This document shows positions 1-7,591 of a DNA stretch of 14,743 bases, in pieces (the stretch's first letter is position 1; each line of letters opens with the position of its first letter). The notes under the pieces were generated by a model that was not told where the DNA came from, did no database searches, and was given only the letters and a program-made list of their open reading frames with translations. This DNA comes from Colimorpha sp045640985. Its GTDB lineage: Bacteria; Bacteroidota; Bacteroidia; Bacteroidales; P3. Where the stretch lies: assembly GCA_045640985.1 (NCBI GenBank), contig JAZUFZ010000039.1, positions 1-14,743 of the forward strand, written 5' to 3'. The translations under genes and the position numbers were made by a program.

Positions 1-79
1 TTCAAACACTCTATAACTATCTATATATTAGTTAGTTAAGTAGTATATAAAGAGGGTTTGTGTATCCATTTTTTGGATT

Positions 80-100
80 GAAGACTGAAGACTGAAGACA
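80..100. repeat. Three tandem copies of a 7-bp unit
   Basis: The heptamer GAAGACT occurs twice in tandem, followed by a third copy with one change (GAAGACA). It lies in an AT-rich stretch with no gene (1-160), just downstream of the coding remnant on the minus strand. A short inverted repeat, ATCCA-N5-TGGAT, sits at 64-78. I see no promoter or RNA gene in 1-160. Confidence 0.7.
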
Positions 101-160
101 GTTGTTTATCCGGTTACTCTTTGTCTAAGAGGCAGTTGAGTGCCTGGCCGATTTATTCGA

Positions 161-391
161 CTACCGTCTCATGACTTTTTTATTCCGGCCTAAAGAGCAA
201 GCTCTTTGGAACCCCATTGCAAAAAGTTCCTTGTTGAGTCCTTTGGTGAACTCTTTCGCGGAGAAGTCCGCGGTGAGATAGGTTGCCTTGAGGTTGAGTC
301 GGAGCCTGCCCTCTTCGTTACAGGTAACGGTGAGGTAGCGGCCGTTGAAGACCTGGGGCGAGCGCCTGCCCTTGGAAGGGTGTGCGGTCTC
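161..391 (-). pseudogene. Coding remnant or separated C-terminal domain downstream of the WG gene
   Basis: Directly after the TAA of the WG-repeat gene, and in the same reading frame, about 76 sense codons run to a TAG at 161-163. The translation reads like a folded protein: it contains NGRYLTVTCNEEG, then LRLNLKATYLTADFSAKEF and TKGLNKELFAMGF. Codons end mostly in C or G (TTC, AAC, GGC, CGC, TAC, CTC, ACC), as expected of selected coding sequence. The overlapping reading on the other minus phase is rich in Arg, Ser and Pro and looks like a shadow. There is no ATG before residue ~58 and no visible ribosome binding site, so it cannot start by itself. It is either the C-terminal part of a longer WG protein cut off by a nonsense mutation, or the 3' end of another gene joined here by deletion. 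I do not recognise the family. Confidence 0.55.
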
Positions 392-1078
392 TTATTCCTC
401 AGAATATACGATCTTACCCGATTTGTCGATATGGGCCCATCTTTCTTCAATTTCCACCTTCGCCGTTCCTTCTGAGAATGCTCCGGCAAAATCAAATTGG
501 GGATTGATTACGATATTTCCAGAGGTGTCGATATAGCCCCATCTGTCTCCGAGTTTCACATCCGCCAGACCTTCTGAGAAAGCTCCGGCAAAATCGAACT
601 GGGGATTGATTACAAGGTTTCCCGTCTTGTTGATATAACCATAGCTGTCTCCAACTGCCACACACGCCAATCCTTCTGAGAAATCAAATGCGTCATCGAA
701 TTGGGGACTGACCACGATTTTTCCAGACATGTCGATATAGCCCCATCTGTCTTCTGGTTTTACCTTTGCCATTCCTTCCGAGAAAGACCATGCCTCTTTG
801 AACTGTGGGTTGATTACGATATTTCCCGTCTTGTCGATATAGCCCCATCTGTCACCGAGTTTTACCTTCGCCAATCCTTCTGAGAAAGGCCAGGCATCTT
901 CAAACTGCGGATTGATTACGATATTTCCAGAGGTGTCGATATAGCCATATTTGTCCCCATTAAGAGCAGGAAATAATACGTAATCTTCTTCAGATATATT
1001 TGATGTCTCTGGCTGATTACATCCCGCAAAAGTGAATATTGACATAACTACCGCACAAAAAAGACCCAATTTCTTCAT
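392..1078 (-). CDS. WG-repeat lipoprotein
   Basis: This 228-residue protein has a lipoprotein signal peptide: a short Lys-containing N-terminus, a hydrophobic core and lipobox FAGC with the acylated Cys at residue 20. It should therefore be membrane anchored outside the cytoplasm. From residue 44 it is built of 34-residue WG (KWG/Leptospira-type) repeats starting at residues 44, 78, 112, 146, 180 and 214, each opening with W/YGYID and carrying NPQF and FSEGLA. The sixth copy is cut after 15 residues. Repeats 4 and 5 share the identical block NPQFDFAGAFSEG, which suggests recent duplication. WG repeats form short beta modules often found in bacterial surface proteins; their ligands are mostly unknown and I infer none. 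The start is the ATG at 1076-1078. The gene is transcribed alone from a consensus promoter at 1137-1168, and the frame continues past its stop (161-391). Confidence 0.9.
   Translation of the reverse strand: MKKLGLFCAVVMSIFTFAGCNQPETSNISEEDYVLFPALNGDKYGYIDTSGNIVINPQFEDAWPFSEGLAKVKLGDRWGYIDKTGNIVINPQFKEAWSFSEGMAKVKPEDRWGYIDMSGKIVVSPQFDDAFDFSEGLACVAVGDSYGYINKTGNLVINPQFDFAGAFSEGLADVKLGDRWGYIDTSGNIVINPQFDFAGAFSEGTAKVEIEERWAHIDKSGKIVYSEE
395..949 (-). repeat. 102-bp tandem repeats within the WG gene
   Basis: Five full 102-bp units and a partial sixth encode the 34-residue WG modules. Units are visibly alike at the nucleotide level, for example around the recurring GGGGATTGATTACGATATTT block. This makes the array prone to copy-number change by slippage or recombination, and liable to collapse in short-read assemblies. 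Confidence 0.85.
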
Positions 1079-1097
1079 GTTTATATACTTTATATAT

Positions 1098-1112
1098 CAG
1101 CCGGGCCGGCTG
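1098..1112. repeat. GC-rich inverted repeat in the WG gene leader
   Basis: CAGCCGG-G-CCGGCTG is a 7-bp-arm inverted repeat in otherwise AT-rich sequence. It lies between the predicted promoter (1137-1168) and the WG start codon, so it would be in the 5' leader. It could be an operator or an RNA hairpin; the one-base centre means an RNA form would have to open some of the inner pairs. Confidence 0.55.
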
Positions 1113-1136
1113 TTGATTATGCTATGTTTGTGACTG

Positions 1137-1168
1137 CAAAATTACGAATAATTATTATAGCGTGCAAA
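1137..1168 (-). promoter_or_regulatory. Bacteroidales-type promoter of the WG gene
   Basis: On the minus strand the -7 element TAATTTTG (1144 to 1137) matches TAnnTTTG exactly. A -33 element TTTG (1168 to 1165) lies upstream with a 20-nt spacer, the spacing used by the Bacteroidales primary sigma factor. The implied leader is about 50 nt. Confidence 0.65.
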
Positions 1169-1363
1169 TTTATTTTTTCTTGCCTCTGACAGAAAGCGAA
1201 TTCTATATATGTGAAAGTTTCTTGAGATTAGTGCGTTAGGGTGTATGGGGGAGGAAATGACCGGATGGGCGAGGAAAATTTTATGAAAAAAGTTGTCAAA
1301 GAATGTAGTTTTTTGCGGTTTTGCGGCGTCTAATAATCAAAATAACAAAAAAACATTGATAGA

Positions 1364-3940
1364 ATGAAGAATTATATTGTCTTTTTATTTTTATGCTGCT
1401 TTTCTATGGTGGCTGTGAATGCCCAGGAGGGCTGGACTTTGAGAGGTTCTGTGGTGGATCAGGTTTCGGGTGAGCCGGTCCCGTTTGCGACGGTGGCTCT
1501 CTATCCTTTGCCGGACGGCATTCCGGCTGCGGCAGATCCGGCACAGGCTCCTGCTGACAGTATGGGGGTAATGCTTGCGGGAACGGTGGCTTCGCTGGAG
1601 GGCGGGTTTGTCTTGTCGGTGGAGCGTCAGCCGGGGTCCATAGAGAAGATGTCCTGCTGGCTTGTGGTGAGCTCTATCGGGTATGAGAAAAAAGGGCTTG
1701 TGGTAAGTGCGACGGCTGATACCATGGATTTGGGGTCTGTGGGGCTTACGCCTGACGGTACGATGCTGGAGGCGGTGATGATCGAGGCCAAGACTCCGAT
1801 AGTGGAGCAGAAGATGGATAAACTGGTGGTGAATGTAGCCCAGAGTGCGCTGGCTCAAGGAAACAATGCGCTGGAGGTGTTGCGGAAGGCGCCGGGCGTA
1901 AGTGTGGATAAGGATGGAAATGTCCTTCTGAATGGCCAGTCGGTATCGGTATGGATTGACGGCCGTCCGTCGCAGCTGGACGGGAAATCGTTGGAAAATC
2001 TGTTGCGGGGAACTCCGGGTTCTTCGATTGACAAGATTGAGGTTATGGCCAATCCTTCTGCCAAATATGATGCTGAAGGGCAGGGGGGAATCATCAATAT
2101 AAAGACCCGCCGCACTTTGATGAGCGGATTGAACGGCTCGTTGAGCGGCAATCTGGGCGGTATGGGATTCGGAAGGGAACTTGAACTGCTCTCCAGACAG
2201 CAGAATTTCTTTGTGGATCAGGATATTTCGGGGAATATATCTTACCGTACCGACAAGACCAACACATTCCTCCAGCTGTGGGAACAGACTTCGGAAATGG
2301 GAGTGGACCTGCATTCTGATATGCAGGCACAGCTGCCGGGGATTGCTTCGATGCGGCAACAGGCTTCTTCCTATAACACTATATTTTCGCGCAGTCTGAT
2401 GATGAAGGTTGGGAATGACTGGATGGTGGATTCCGCCAATACGATAGGGGTGATTTTCACTATGCCGGTGAATTATGTCTCCCAGTGGGCCGATACCAAT
2501 GCCAACCGGACGATGATGTATATGAATGATGTGGCTTCTCAGGATCTGCTGTCATACGCCCGTACGGGTTACGATACGCGTCAGTATATGGCTAATATGA
2601 ATTATACGCATATCTTTGACGAGGCGCGCGCATCTGAAATTACGGCTAATCTGGATTATGCGCGGGTGAATGCCAGTCAGAGCAATACGATTGAATCCTA
2701 TATTACGAATCTGCTTGCCCCTGCCGGTACGGGGTATTCTGAGGACGCGATTGGTATCAATTCCCATAGTGTGATTGATATTTACAGCGCGAAGGCCGAT
2801 TACCAGAGTGTCGTGTGGGGAAGATATATGATGGAGGCGGGCGCGAAATGGGCTACCTCCGTTACGAATAATGAACTGACGCTCCGTTCTTCGGCTACGG
2901 GAACGACTCCTGTTGTAACGCCATTCAGATACAATGAGAATGTAGGGGCGTTGTATGCTACGCTGGCGGGTCAGTTCAAAGGCGGATTCTCGGCTAAAGC
3001 TGGTCTGAGAGGGGAATACACATACGCTTTCAACAGCGACAATACGGTGAAACAGAACTATTTTGATTTGTTCCCGACTTTGTATGCCGGCTATAATACG
3101 CCGGATATGAAGAAACGCCTGAGCCTGAGTTATACGCGCCGTATCCAGCGTCCGAATTTCATGCAGCTCAACCCGTTCCAGAATTATGTGGATGCCCACA
3201 CTTCTAATATGGGTAACCCCGACTTGAAGCCGTGCTACAGCGACAATCTGAGCCTTACGGTGGGACTGGGCTATTTCGTGACTTTGTCGGCCAACTGGAT
3301 TAACAGCAGGGACGTGATTTCGGTTATACCCAAACTGAATCCTGCCACGGGCGACCAGATTATGTATATGGATAACTTCGGACGTAACAGAATGCTGGGA
3401 GGCGGTGTGACGCTTACGGAACTGCCCTTGGGAAAGATGGTAAGGCTGATGATGAATATGGGCGCTTACGATTTCTTCAGCCAGTCTCCTGAGACGGAAA
3501 GCCTCGTGGCTGGCCAGCCGGGAAGCGGGGAGCCATACGAAGTACATTCGTTTTATGGATCGGCATACGCAAGTCTTTCGGTTCTTCCTGGAAAGGACTG
3601 GCGGATAGAATTTGACGGATGGCTCTCGACTCCGGTAACTTCGGGATATATCCGTGCGGATTGGAATCAGTCGTATAATCTGGCTGTAAAAAAGACGACA
3701 AAGGACAACCGGCTGACCTTTTCTCTGGGCATCACGGATATTTTCCGCACAATGAACAATAGTTTCGTTATTCTGGCAGGAGACGGGGTTGAGACGGAAT
3801 ATAACCAGAGATATCTCGTGCAGAAGGTAAAACTGGGATTGCAGTGGAACTTCGGTACAGCCCAGAAACCATTGCGTAAACGTGATGTGGGTACTTTGGA
3901 TGAGGCTTCCAGAACGGGTGTTTCTACGGGCGTGAAATAA
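1364..3940 (+). CDS. Outer-membrane beta-barrel family protein (TonB-receptor-like)
   Basis: This 858-residue protein starts with a clear Sec signal peptide (cleavage probably after VNA, residue 20). A CarboxypepD-regulatory-like domain follows at about 25-130 (LRGSVVDQVSGEPVPFATV), with a Pro/Ala-rich loop inside. A plug-like domain spans about 134-247 (KAPGVSVDKDGNVLLNG through GGIINIKTRR). The rest is a large barrel rich in alternating aromatic strands and Tyr/Asn turns, including LSLSYTRRIQRPNFMQLNPF. This order fits the Bacteroidota 'outer membrane beta-barrel family protein' group (OMP_b-brl_3), relatives of TonB-dependent receptors. The last obvious strand, VKLGLQWNFG, is followed by a roughly 27-residue polar tail, so the usual terminal aromatic residue is absent. 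No SusD partner or enzyme genes are nearby, and the cargo cannot be read from sequence. No strong promoter or Shine-Dalgarno is visible; the ATG at 1364 gives the intact signal peptide. A terminator follows at once. Confidence 0.92.
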   Translation: MKNYIVFLFLCCFSMVAVNAQEGWTLRGSVVDQVSGEPVPFATVALYPLPDGIPAAADPAQAPADSMGVMLAGTVASLEGGFVLSVERQPGSIEKMSCWLVVSSIGYEKKGLVVSATADTMDLGSVGLTPDGTMLEAVMIEAKTPIVEQKMDKLVVNVAQSALAQGNNALEVLRKAPGVSVDKDGNVLLNGQSVSVWIDGRPSQLDGKSLENLLRGTPGSSIDKIEVMANPSAKYDAEGQGGIINIKTRRTLMSGLNGSLSGNLGGMGFGRELELLSRQQNFFVDQDISGNISYRTDKTNTFLQLWEQTSEMGVDLHSDMQAQLPGIASMRQQASSYNTIFSRSLMMKVGNDWMVDSANTIGVIFTMPVNYVSQWADTNANRTMMYMNDVASQDLLSYARTGYDTRQYMANMNYTHIFDEARASEITANLDYARVNASQSNTIESYITNLLAPAGTGYSEDAIGINSHSVIDIYSAKADYQSVVWGRYMMEAGAKWATSVTNNELTLRSSATGTTPVVTPFRYNENVGALYATLAGQFKGGFSAKAGLRGEYTYAFNSDNTVKQNYFDLFPTLYAGYNTPDMKKRLSLSYTRRIQRPNFMQLNPFQNYVDAHTSNMGNPDLKPCYSDNLSLTVGLGYFVTLSANWINSRDVISVIPKLNPATGDQIMYMDNFGRNRMLGGGVTLTELPLGKMVRLMMNMGAYDFFSQSPETESLVAGQPGSGEPYEVHSFYGSAYASLSVLPGKDWRIEFDGWLSTPVTSGYIRADWNQSYNLAVKKTTKDNRLTFSLGITDIFRTMNNSFVILAGDGVETEYNQRYLVQKVKLGLQWNFGTAQKPLRKRDVGTLDEASRTGVSTGVK

Positions 3941-3964
3941 ATCTTGCCTCAAGAAAAGAATAAT

Positions 3965-3993
3965 AGGGCTGGCGCGATAAGAGCGTCAGCCCT
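3965..3993. terminator. Bidirectional intrinsic terminator
   Basis: The 11-bp stem AGGGCTGGCGC / GCGTCAGCCCT has one G-T wobble and a 7-nt loop. It is followed on the plus strand by GATTATTTTATAATT and on the minus strand by ATTATTCTTTTCTT. It separates the convergent barrel gene (stop at 3940) and the NUDIX gene (stop at 4001) and can serve both. Confidence 0.82.
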
Positions 3994-4000
3994 GATTATT

Positions 4001-4474
4001 TTATAATTCTAAAGGAATAGTGTTGAGTCTTGCTTCTATGAGATCGTCGCCTCGATAGGTGAGTTTGAGCGAGAAAAACTCCTGCTCCGGATCCTGCAGC
4101 AGTTTCAGAAAGATTCTGTCGCCCGGCCAGAGGGTAAGATTGAAAAGTTCCTGCTTGTCTATCCATTGGAGGTCTCCTTCGTCGCAGGAGATGAGGTTGC
4201 CTTCATATCCGGTAGCCGTAAAGAGGTGCATATATTCGCAGGGCCAGATGTCGGAAATGAAAGTGACGATACCCCGGTATTTCCATTGCGTGATGCGGAG
4301 TCCGGTTTCTTCGAGGCATTCCCTCAGCATACATTCGTCAGGACTCTCATCAGGTTCGCACTTGCCCCCGACACCGATCCATTTGTCGTGGCTGGCATCG
4401 TGGGCTTTCTTCGTGCGGTGGAGCATCAGATAGCGGTTGTCTTTTTCAATATAGAGAAGGGTTGTCTGTTTCAT
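4001..4474 (-). CDS. NUDIX hydrolase, MutT/8-oxo-dGTP diphosphatase-like
   Basis: From the ATG at 4472-4474 the protein has 157 residues. An upstream in-frame TTG would add 12, but the ATG gives the usual NUDIX opening, MKQTTLLYIEKDN. The Nudix box GX5EX7REUXEEXGU is complete: after WIGVGG it runs KCEPDE, seven residues, then RECLEETGL, with the Mg-binding glutamates present and Cys at the first U position. The substrate region MLHRTKKAHDASHDKW, then RGIVTFISD, EYMHLFTA and CDEGDLQWI resembles bacterial proteins annotated as 8-oxo-dGTP diphosphatase, which clear oxidised nucleotides from the pool. The start lies inside the RND gene (stop at 4446), a 29-bp overlap in another frame. It is therefore probably translationally coupled and the last gene of the efflux operon. 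Substrate specificity is inferred; the NUDIX fold is certain. Confidence 0.92.
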   Translation of the reverse strand: MKQTTLLYIEKDNRYLMLHRTKKAHDASHDKWIGVGGKCEPDESPDECMLRECLEETGLRITQWKYRGIVTFISDIWPCEYMHLFTATGYEGNLISCDEGDLQWIDKQELFNLTLWPGDRIFLKLLQDPEQEFFSLKLTYRGDDLIEARLNTIPLEL

Positions 4475-7400
4475 CTGAGGATTGCTTTTTTTTGTATATT
4501 TCGTAAACAATGGGAACTACAAAGATGTTGAGTAGGGTAGAGGTAATCAGTCCGCCGAGAACCACTACAGCCATAGGGGCCTGTATCTCATTGCCCGGCC
4601 GGCTGGCGGCTAATACCATAGGAATAAGTGAGAGTGCCGTGGTGAGTGCGGTCATAATGATCGGGTTGAGCCGGTCAAGAGAACCGGTGAGGATAAGGCT
4701 GCGCAGGTCCGGGATGGTGAGGCTCCGGTAGCGCGCCACGAGGAGAATACCGTTGCGGGTAGCGATGCCGAAGAGTGTGATAAATCCGATGATTACAGGA
4801 ATGCTGAGCGTAGCGGACCCCAGCCATACGGCTATCACACCTCCGATGAGGGCGAGGGGCAGGTTGAGGAGTACGATGAGGGAGAGCGCAGGGTTGCGGA
4901 ACTCGGAGTAGAGAAGCAGATAGATGATGAGCAGGGCGAGCAGGAAGACGAGTACGAGGGTCCGGGTGGCGCTTCGGGCGGTCTCAAACTGTCCGCCGTA
5001 CTCGATGCGGTAACCTTCCGGGAGACTTATCTCCTGGTCGAGTATCTGTTGCAGTTCGCCGGCAGCACTCAAAGCATCGCGTCCGCTCACGTTGGCAGAC
5101 ACCACGAGTTTGCGCTGTACCCCTTCGCGGGAGATGGAATTAGGACCTCCTACGGAGACGATGTCGGCGATCTCTGTGAGGGCAACTTTCTGTCCGTCGG
5201 GAGTGTCAATGAGGGCATCCATGATATGCTGTATATCAGGGGTTCCCCGGTCAAGACGCAGCACGAGCGGGTAGCTTCGCTGGCCTTCATAGATTTCGGC
5301 GAGCGTCTCCTGTCCGAAAGCGAGCTCGATGAAATGGTTGAATTCTTCAATGGTAATACCGTATTGAGCAAGACGGTTGCGGTCGGGACGTATCTGAAGC
5401 TGGGGAACTTCGGTCTGCTGTTCTACGTTGATATCCACCAGTCCTTCCACTTTCGAAGCGTGGGATTTGATAGCGGTGCCGATGCGGTAGAGCTCGCTGA
5501 GGTCGGTTCCGAAAACTTTGATGGCTATAGCCGCCTGTGTGCCGGAAACCATGTGGTCTATACGGTGTCCCAGGGGCTGACCTACGCTGACGGCGAGTCC
5601 CGGAATGGCAGCAAGACGGTGGCGCACGTCGGTAAGAAATGCTTCTTTGGTGCGGTCAGAGAGGGTAAAGTTTACGTCTATTTCTGCCCCGTTGGTGGCT
5701 TGGGAGTGTTCATCGAGTTCGCCCCTTCCTGTGCGTCGTGAGGTTGTGGTAACTTCGGGAATGGAAAGCAGTTCATGTTCGATAAGGTTTCCGATCTTGT
5801 TGCTTTCTTCCAGCGAGATGCCGGGAGCCGAAACTGCCGAAATGGTAAGTGAGCCTTCGTTGAAGTCGGGCAGGAATCCCCGTCCCATGGTGAAGAGGAG
5901 CCCTATGGAGAGTATAAGCAGCGCGAGGGTAGAGGTAAGTACGACGGGTTTATGGTCGAGAGCCCAGCGTAGTGCCTTGCTGTAGCGTTTCCCTAAAAAT
6001 GCGGAAATCCGGCTTTCCTTGGGCTGACGGGAGAGATATGTTTCTTTGGAAAGCAGCATCTTGCAGAGCAGAGGAGTGACGGTCATGGCTACGAGGAGTG
6101 ACATGAAGAGCGATATGAGATATGCGATTCCGAGAGGTTTGAGCATCCGTCCTTCGAGTCCGTTGAGGAAAAACAGCGGGACGAAAGTAATCATTACGAT
6201 GAGTGTGGCGTGGATGATGGAACTCCTGATTTCTGTGGAGCCTTTGAATACCACATTGTATGGAGTGTCCCGTTCCGAGGGAGGAAGTGCGTGGTTCTGC
6301 TTGAGCCGTTTATAGACGTTTTCCACATCGATGATGGCATCATCCACCAGTGAGCCGATAGCAATGCACATACCTCCGAGGGTCATAGTGTTGATTTCGA
6401 GTCCGAAGAGGTGGAGACAGAGCATGGTTCCGAGGAGCGAGAGCGGAATGGCTACGATAGAGATAAGTGTGGTGCGGATGCTTCCGAGGAAGAGCAGGAG
6501 TATGAGAATGACGAATGCCGCCCCTTCAATCAGGGCTTCCCCGACATTGCCTATAGAGGAGGATATGAAGTCTGCCTGCCGGAAGATATGGGTATTCATG
6601 ACCACATCGGAGGGGAAGGATTTCTCGATATTGTGCAGGTTTTTTTCTATGGCGCGTGTTACGCGCAAGGTGTTGATATCGGGCTGTTTTGAGATGGAAA
6701 GAATGACTGCCGGTGTTGCGTTGGCTGAAGCATAACCTTGTTTGACGGCATTCCCTATGGTGAGCTCTGCCACGTCAGAGAGGCGGACGGGATGCCCGTT
6801 ATGAACTTTCACGAGGCTTTGGGAGAGTTCTTCGAGGTCGCTGGTGCGAGCCATACCACGGAGAGCGTACTCATTTCCGTAGTCGCGAACCACGCCGCCC
6901 GTGGAATTTTCGCCGAGCGAGGCTCCCACCTGCTCAAGGTCATCCATGGTAACCCCGTAGGATTTCATTCTGATAGGGTCGGCGATAATCTGATATTGTT
7001 TGTACTCGCCCCCGATGATGGTTACCTGAGAAACGCCCCCCGTGCCTAAAACGGCCGGTTTTACCACCCATTCGGCGAGGGTTCTCAGATCCTGCATGTC
7101 TGTGGGGGTCTTGCCTTGTGCCAGCAGTTCCTGGGTTTTTGTAGTGTCGGTCTGCAGACCTATGAATAATATTTCCCCCATCACACTGCTCTGGGGAGCC
7201 AGTACGGGTGTGATGCCTTTGGGAAGCTGCTCAGCAAGGGTGGTCATCTTCTCGCTTACGACCTGGCGGGCTTTGAAGACATCCATTCCCCAGTCGAAAT
7301 CGATAAAGACGAAACTGCATCCCTGTAGGGAAGTGGAACGGACGCGTCGCACGCTGGAGGCGCCGTTTACGGCTGTTTCGATGGGGAAGGTGATGCGCTG

Positions 7401-7586
7401 TTCTACCTCTTCGGGCGCCATTCCGTGAGCATCGGTCATCACTACCACGGTGGGGGCGGTAATGTCGGGAAACACATCGATGTCCATCTTTCTGGTGGAA
7501 TAGGTTCCCGCGATTATCAATAGTACTGCTGCCAGCAGGACGAGCAGTTTATTGTCGAGACTGAATTTTATGATTTTGTTTAACAT
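4446..7586 (-). CDS. CusA/CzcA-family heavy-metal RND efflux pump
   Basis: This inner-membrane proton-driven pump exports metal ions through a tripartite complex. From the ATG at 7584-7586 it has 1046 residues, the normal length; a TTG three codons upstream is less likely. The first membrane helix is at about 13-30, followed by DVFPDITAPTVVV typical of the HME branch, a long periplasmic porter region, helices at about 350-395, and the ion-relay helix motif AIGSLVDDAIIDVEN at 409-423. The second half repeats the plan, with GIATRNGILLVARY near the end. In CzcA the motif begins with Asp (DFG); here, as in CusA, that position is Ala, while the relay Asp (415) and Glu 422 are kept. This leans toward CusA-like or related groups, but the motif does not fix the metal. 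It begins 5 nt after the TolC-type gene's stop. Confidence 0.96.
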   Translation of the reverse strand: MLNKIIKFSLDNKLLVLLAAVLLIIAGTYSTRKMDIDVFPDITAPTVVVMTDAHGMAPEEVEQRITFPIETAVNGASSVRRVRSTSLQGCSFVFIDFDWGMDVFKARQVVSEKMTTLAEQLPKGITPVLAPQSSVMGEILFIGLQTDTTKTQELLAQGKTPTDMQDLRTLAEWVVKPAVLGTGGVSQVTIIGGEYKQYQIIADPIRMKSYGVTMDDLEQVGASLGENSTGGVVRDYGNEYALRGMARTSDLEELSQSLVKVHNGHPVRLSDVAELTIGNAVKQGYASANATPAVILSISKQPDINTLRVTRAIEKNLHNIEKSFPSDVVMNTHIFRQADFISSSIGNVGEALIEGAAFVILILLLFLGSIRTTLISIVAIPLSLLGTMLCLHLFGLEINTMTLGGMCIAIGSLVDDAIIDVENVYKRLKQNHALPPSERDTPYNVVFKGSTEIRSSIIHATLIVMITFVPLFFLNGLEGRMLKPLGIAYLISLFMSLLVAMTVTPLLCKMLLSKETYLSRQPKESRISAFLGKRYSKALRWALDHKPVVLTSTLALLILSIGLLFTMGRGFLPDFNEGSLTISAVSAPGISLEESNKIGNLIEHELLSIPEVTTTSRRTGRGELDEHSQATNGAEIDVNFTLSDRTKEAFLTDVRHRLAAIPGLAVSVGQPLGHRIDHMVSGTQAAIAIKVFGTDLSELYRIGTAIKSHASKVEGLVDINVEQQTEVPQLQIRPDRNRLAQYGITIEEFNHFIELAFGQETLAEIYEGQRSYPLVLRLDRGTPDIQHIMDALIDTPDGQKVALTEIADIVSVGGPNSISREGVQRKLVVSANVSGRDALSAAGELQQILDQEISLPEGYRIEYGGQFETARSATRTLVLVFLLALLIIYLLLYSEFRNPALSLIVLLNLPLALIGGVIAVWLGSATLSIPVIIGFITLFGIATRNGILLVARYRSLTIPDLRSLILTGSLDRLNPIIMTALTTALSLIPMVLAASRPGNEIQAPMAVVVLGGLITSTLLNIFVVPIVYEIYKKKQSSDETDNPSLY

Positions 7587-7591
7587 GATTG

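Noticed and set aside
130..145. AGGCA-N6-TGCCT hairpin as terminator for the WG gene
   Set aside because: The stem is only 5 bp and no T-run follows on the minus strand.
1123..1130. TATGTTTG on the plus strand as a -7 element for the barrel gene
   Set aside because: It matches TAnnTTTG but has no -33 partner and lies about 230 nt from the start codon, inside the WG gene's own leader region.
1283..1333. A 16-codon ORF (MKKVVKECSF...) upstream of the barrel gene, with GAGGA 7 nt before its ATG
   Set aside because: Too short for coding evidence, no recognisable leader-peptide features such as stacked regulatory codons or an attenuator hairpin, and weak purine matches are common in AT-rich sequence.
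4475..4510. TTG-initiated longer form of the NUDIX protein
   Set aside because: The added 12 residues have no family support and no ribosome binding site; the internal ATG gives the normal NUDIX start.
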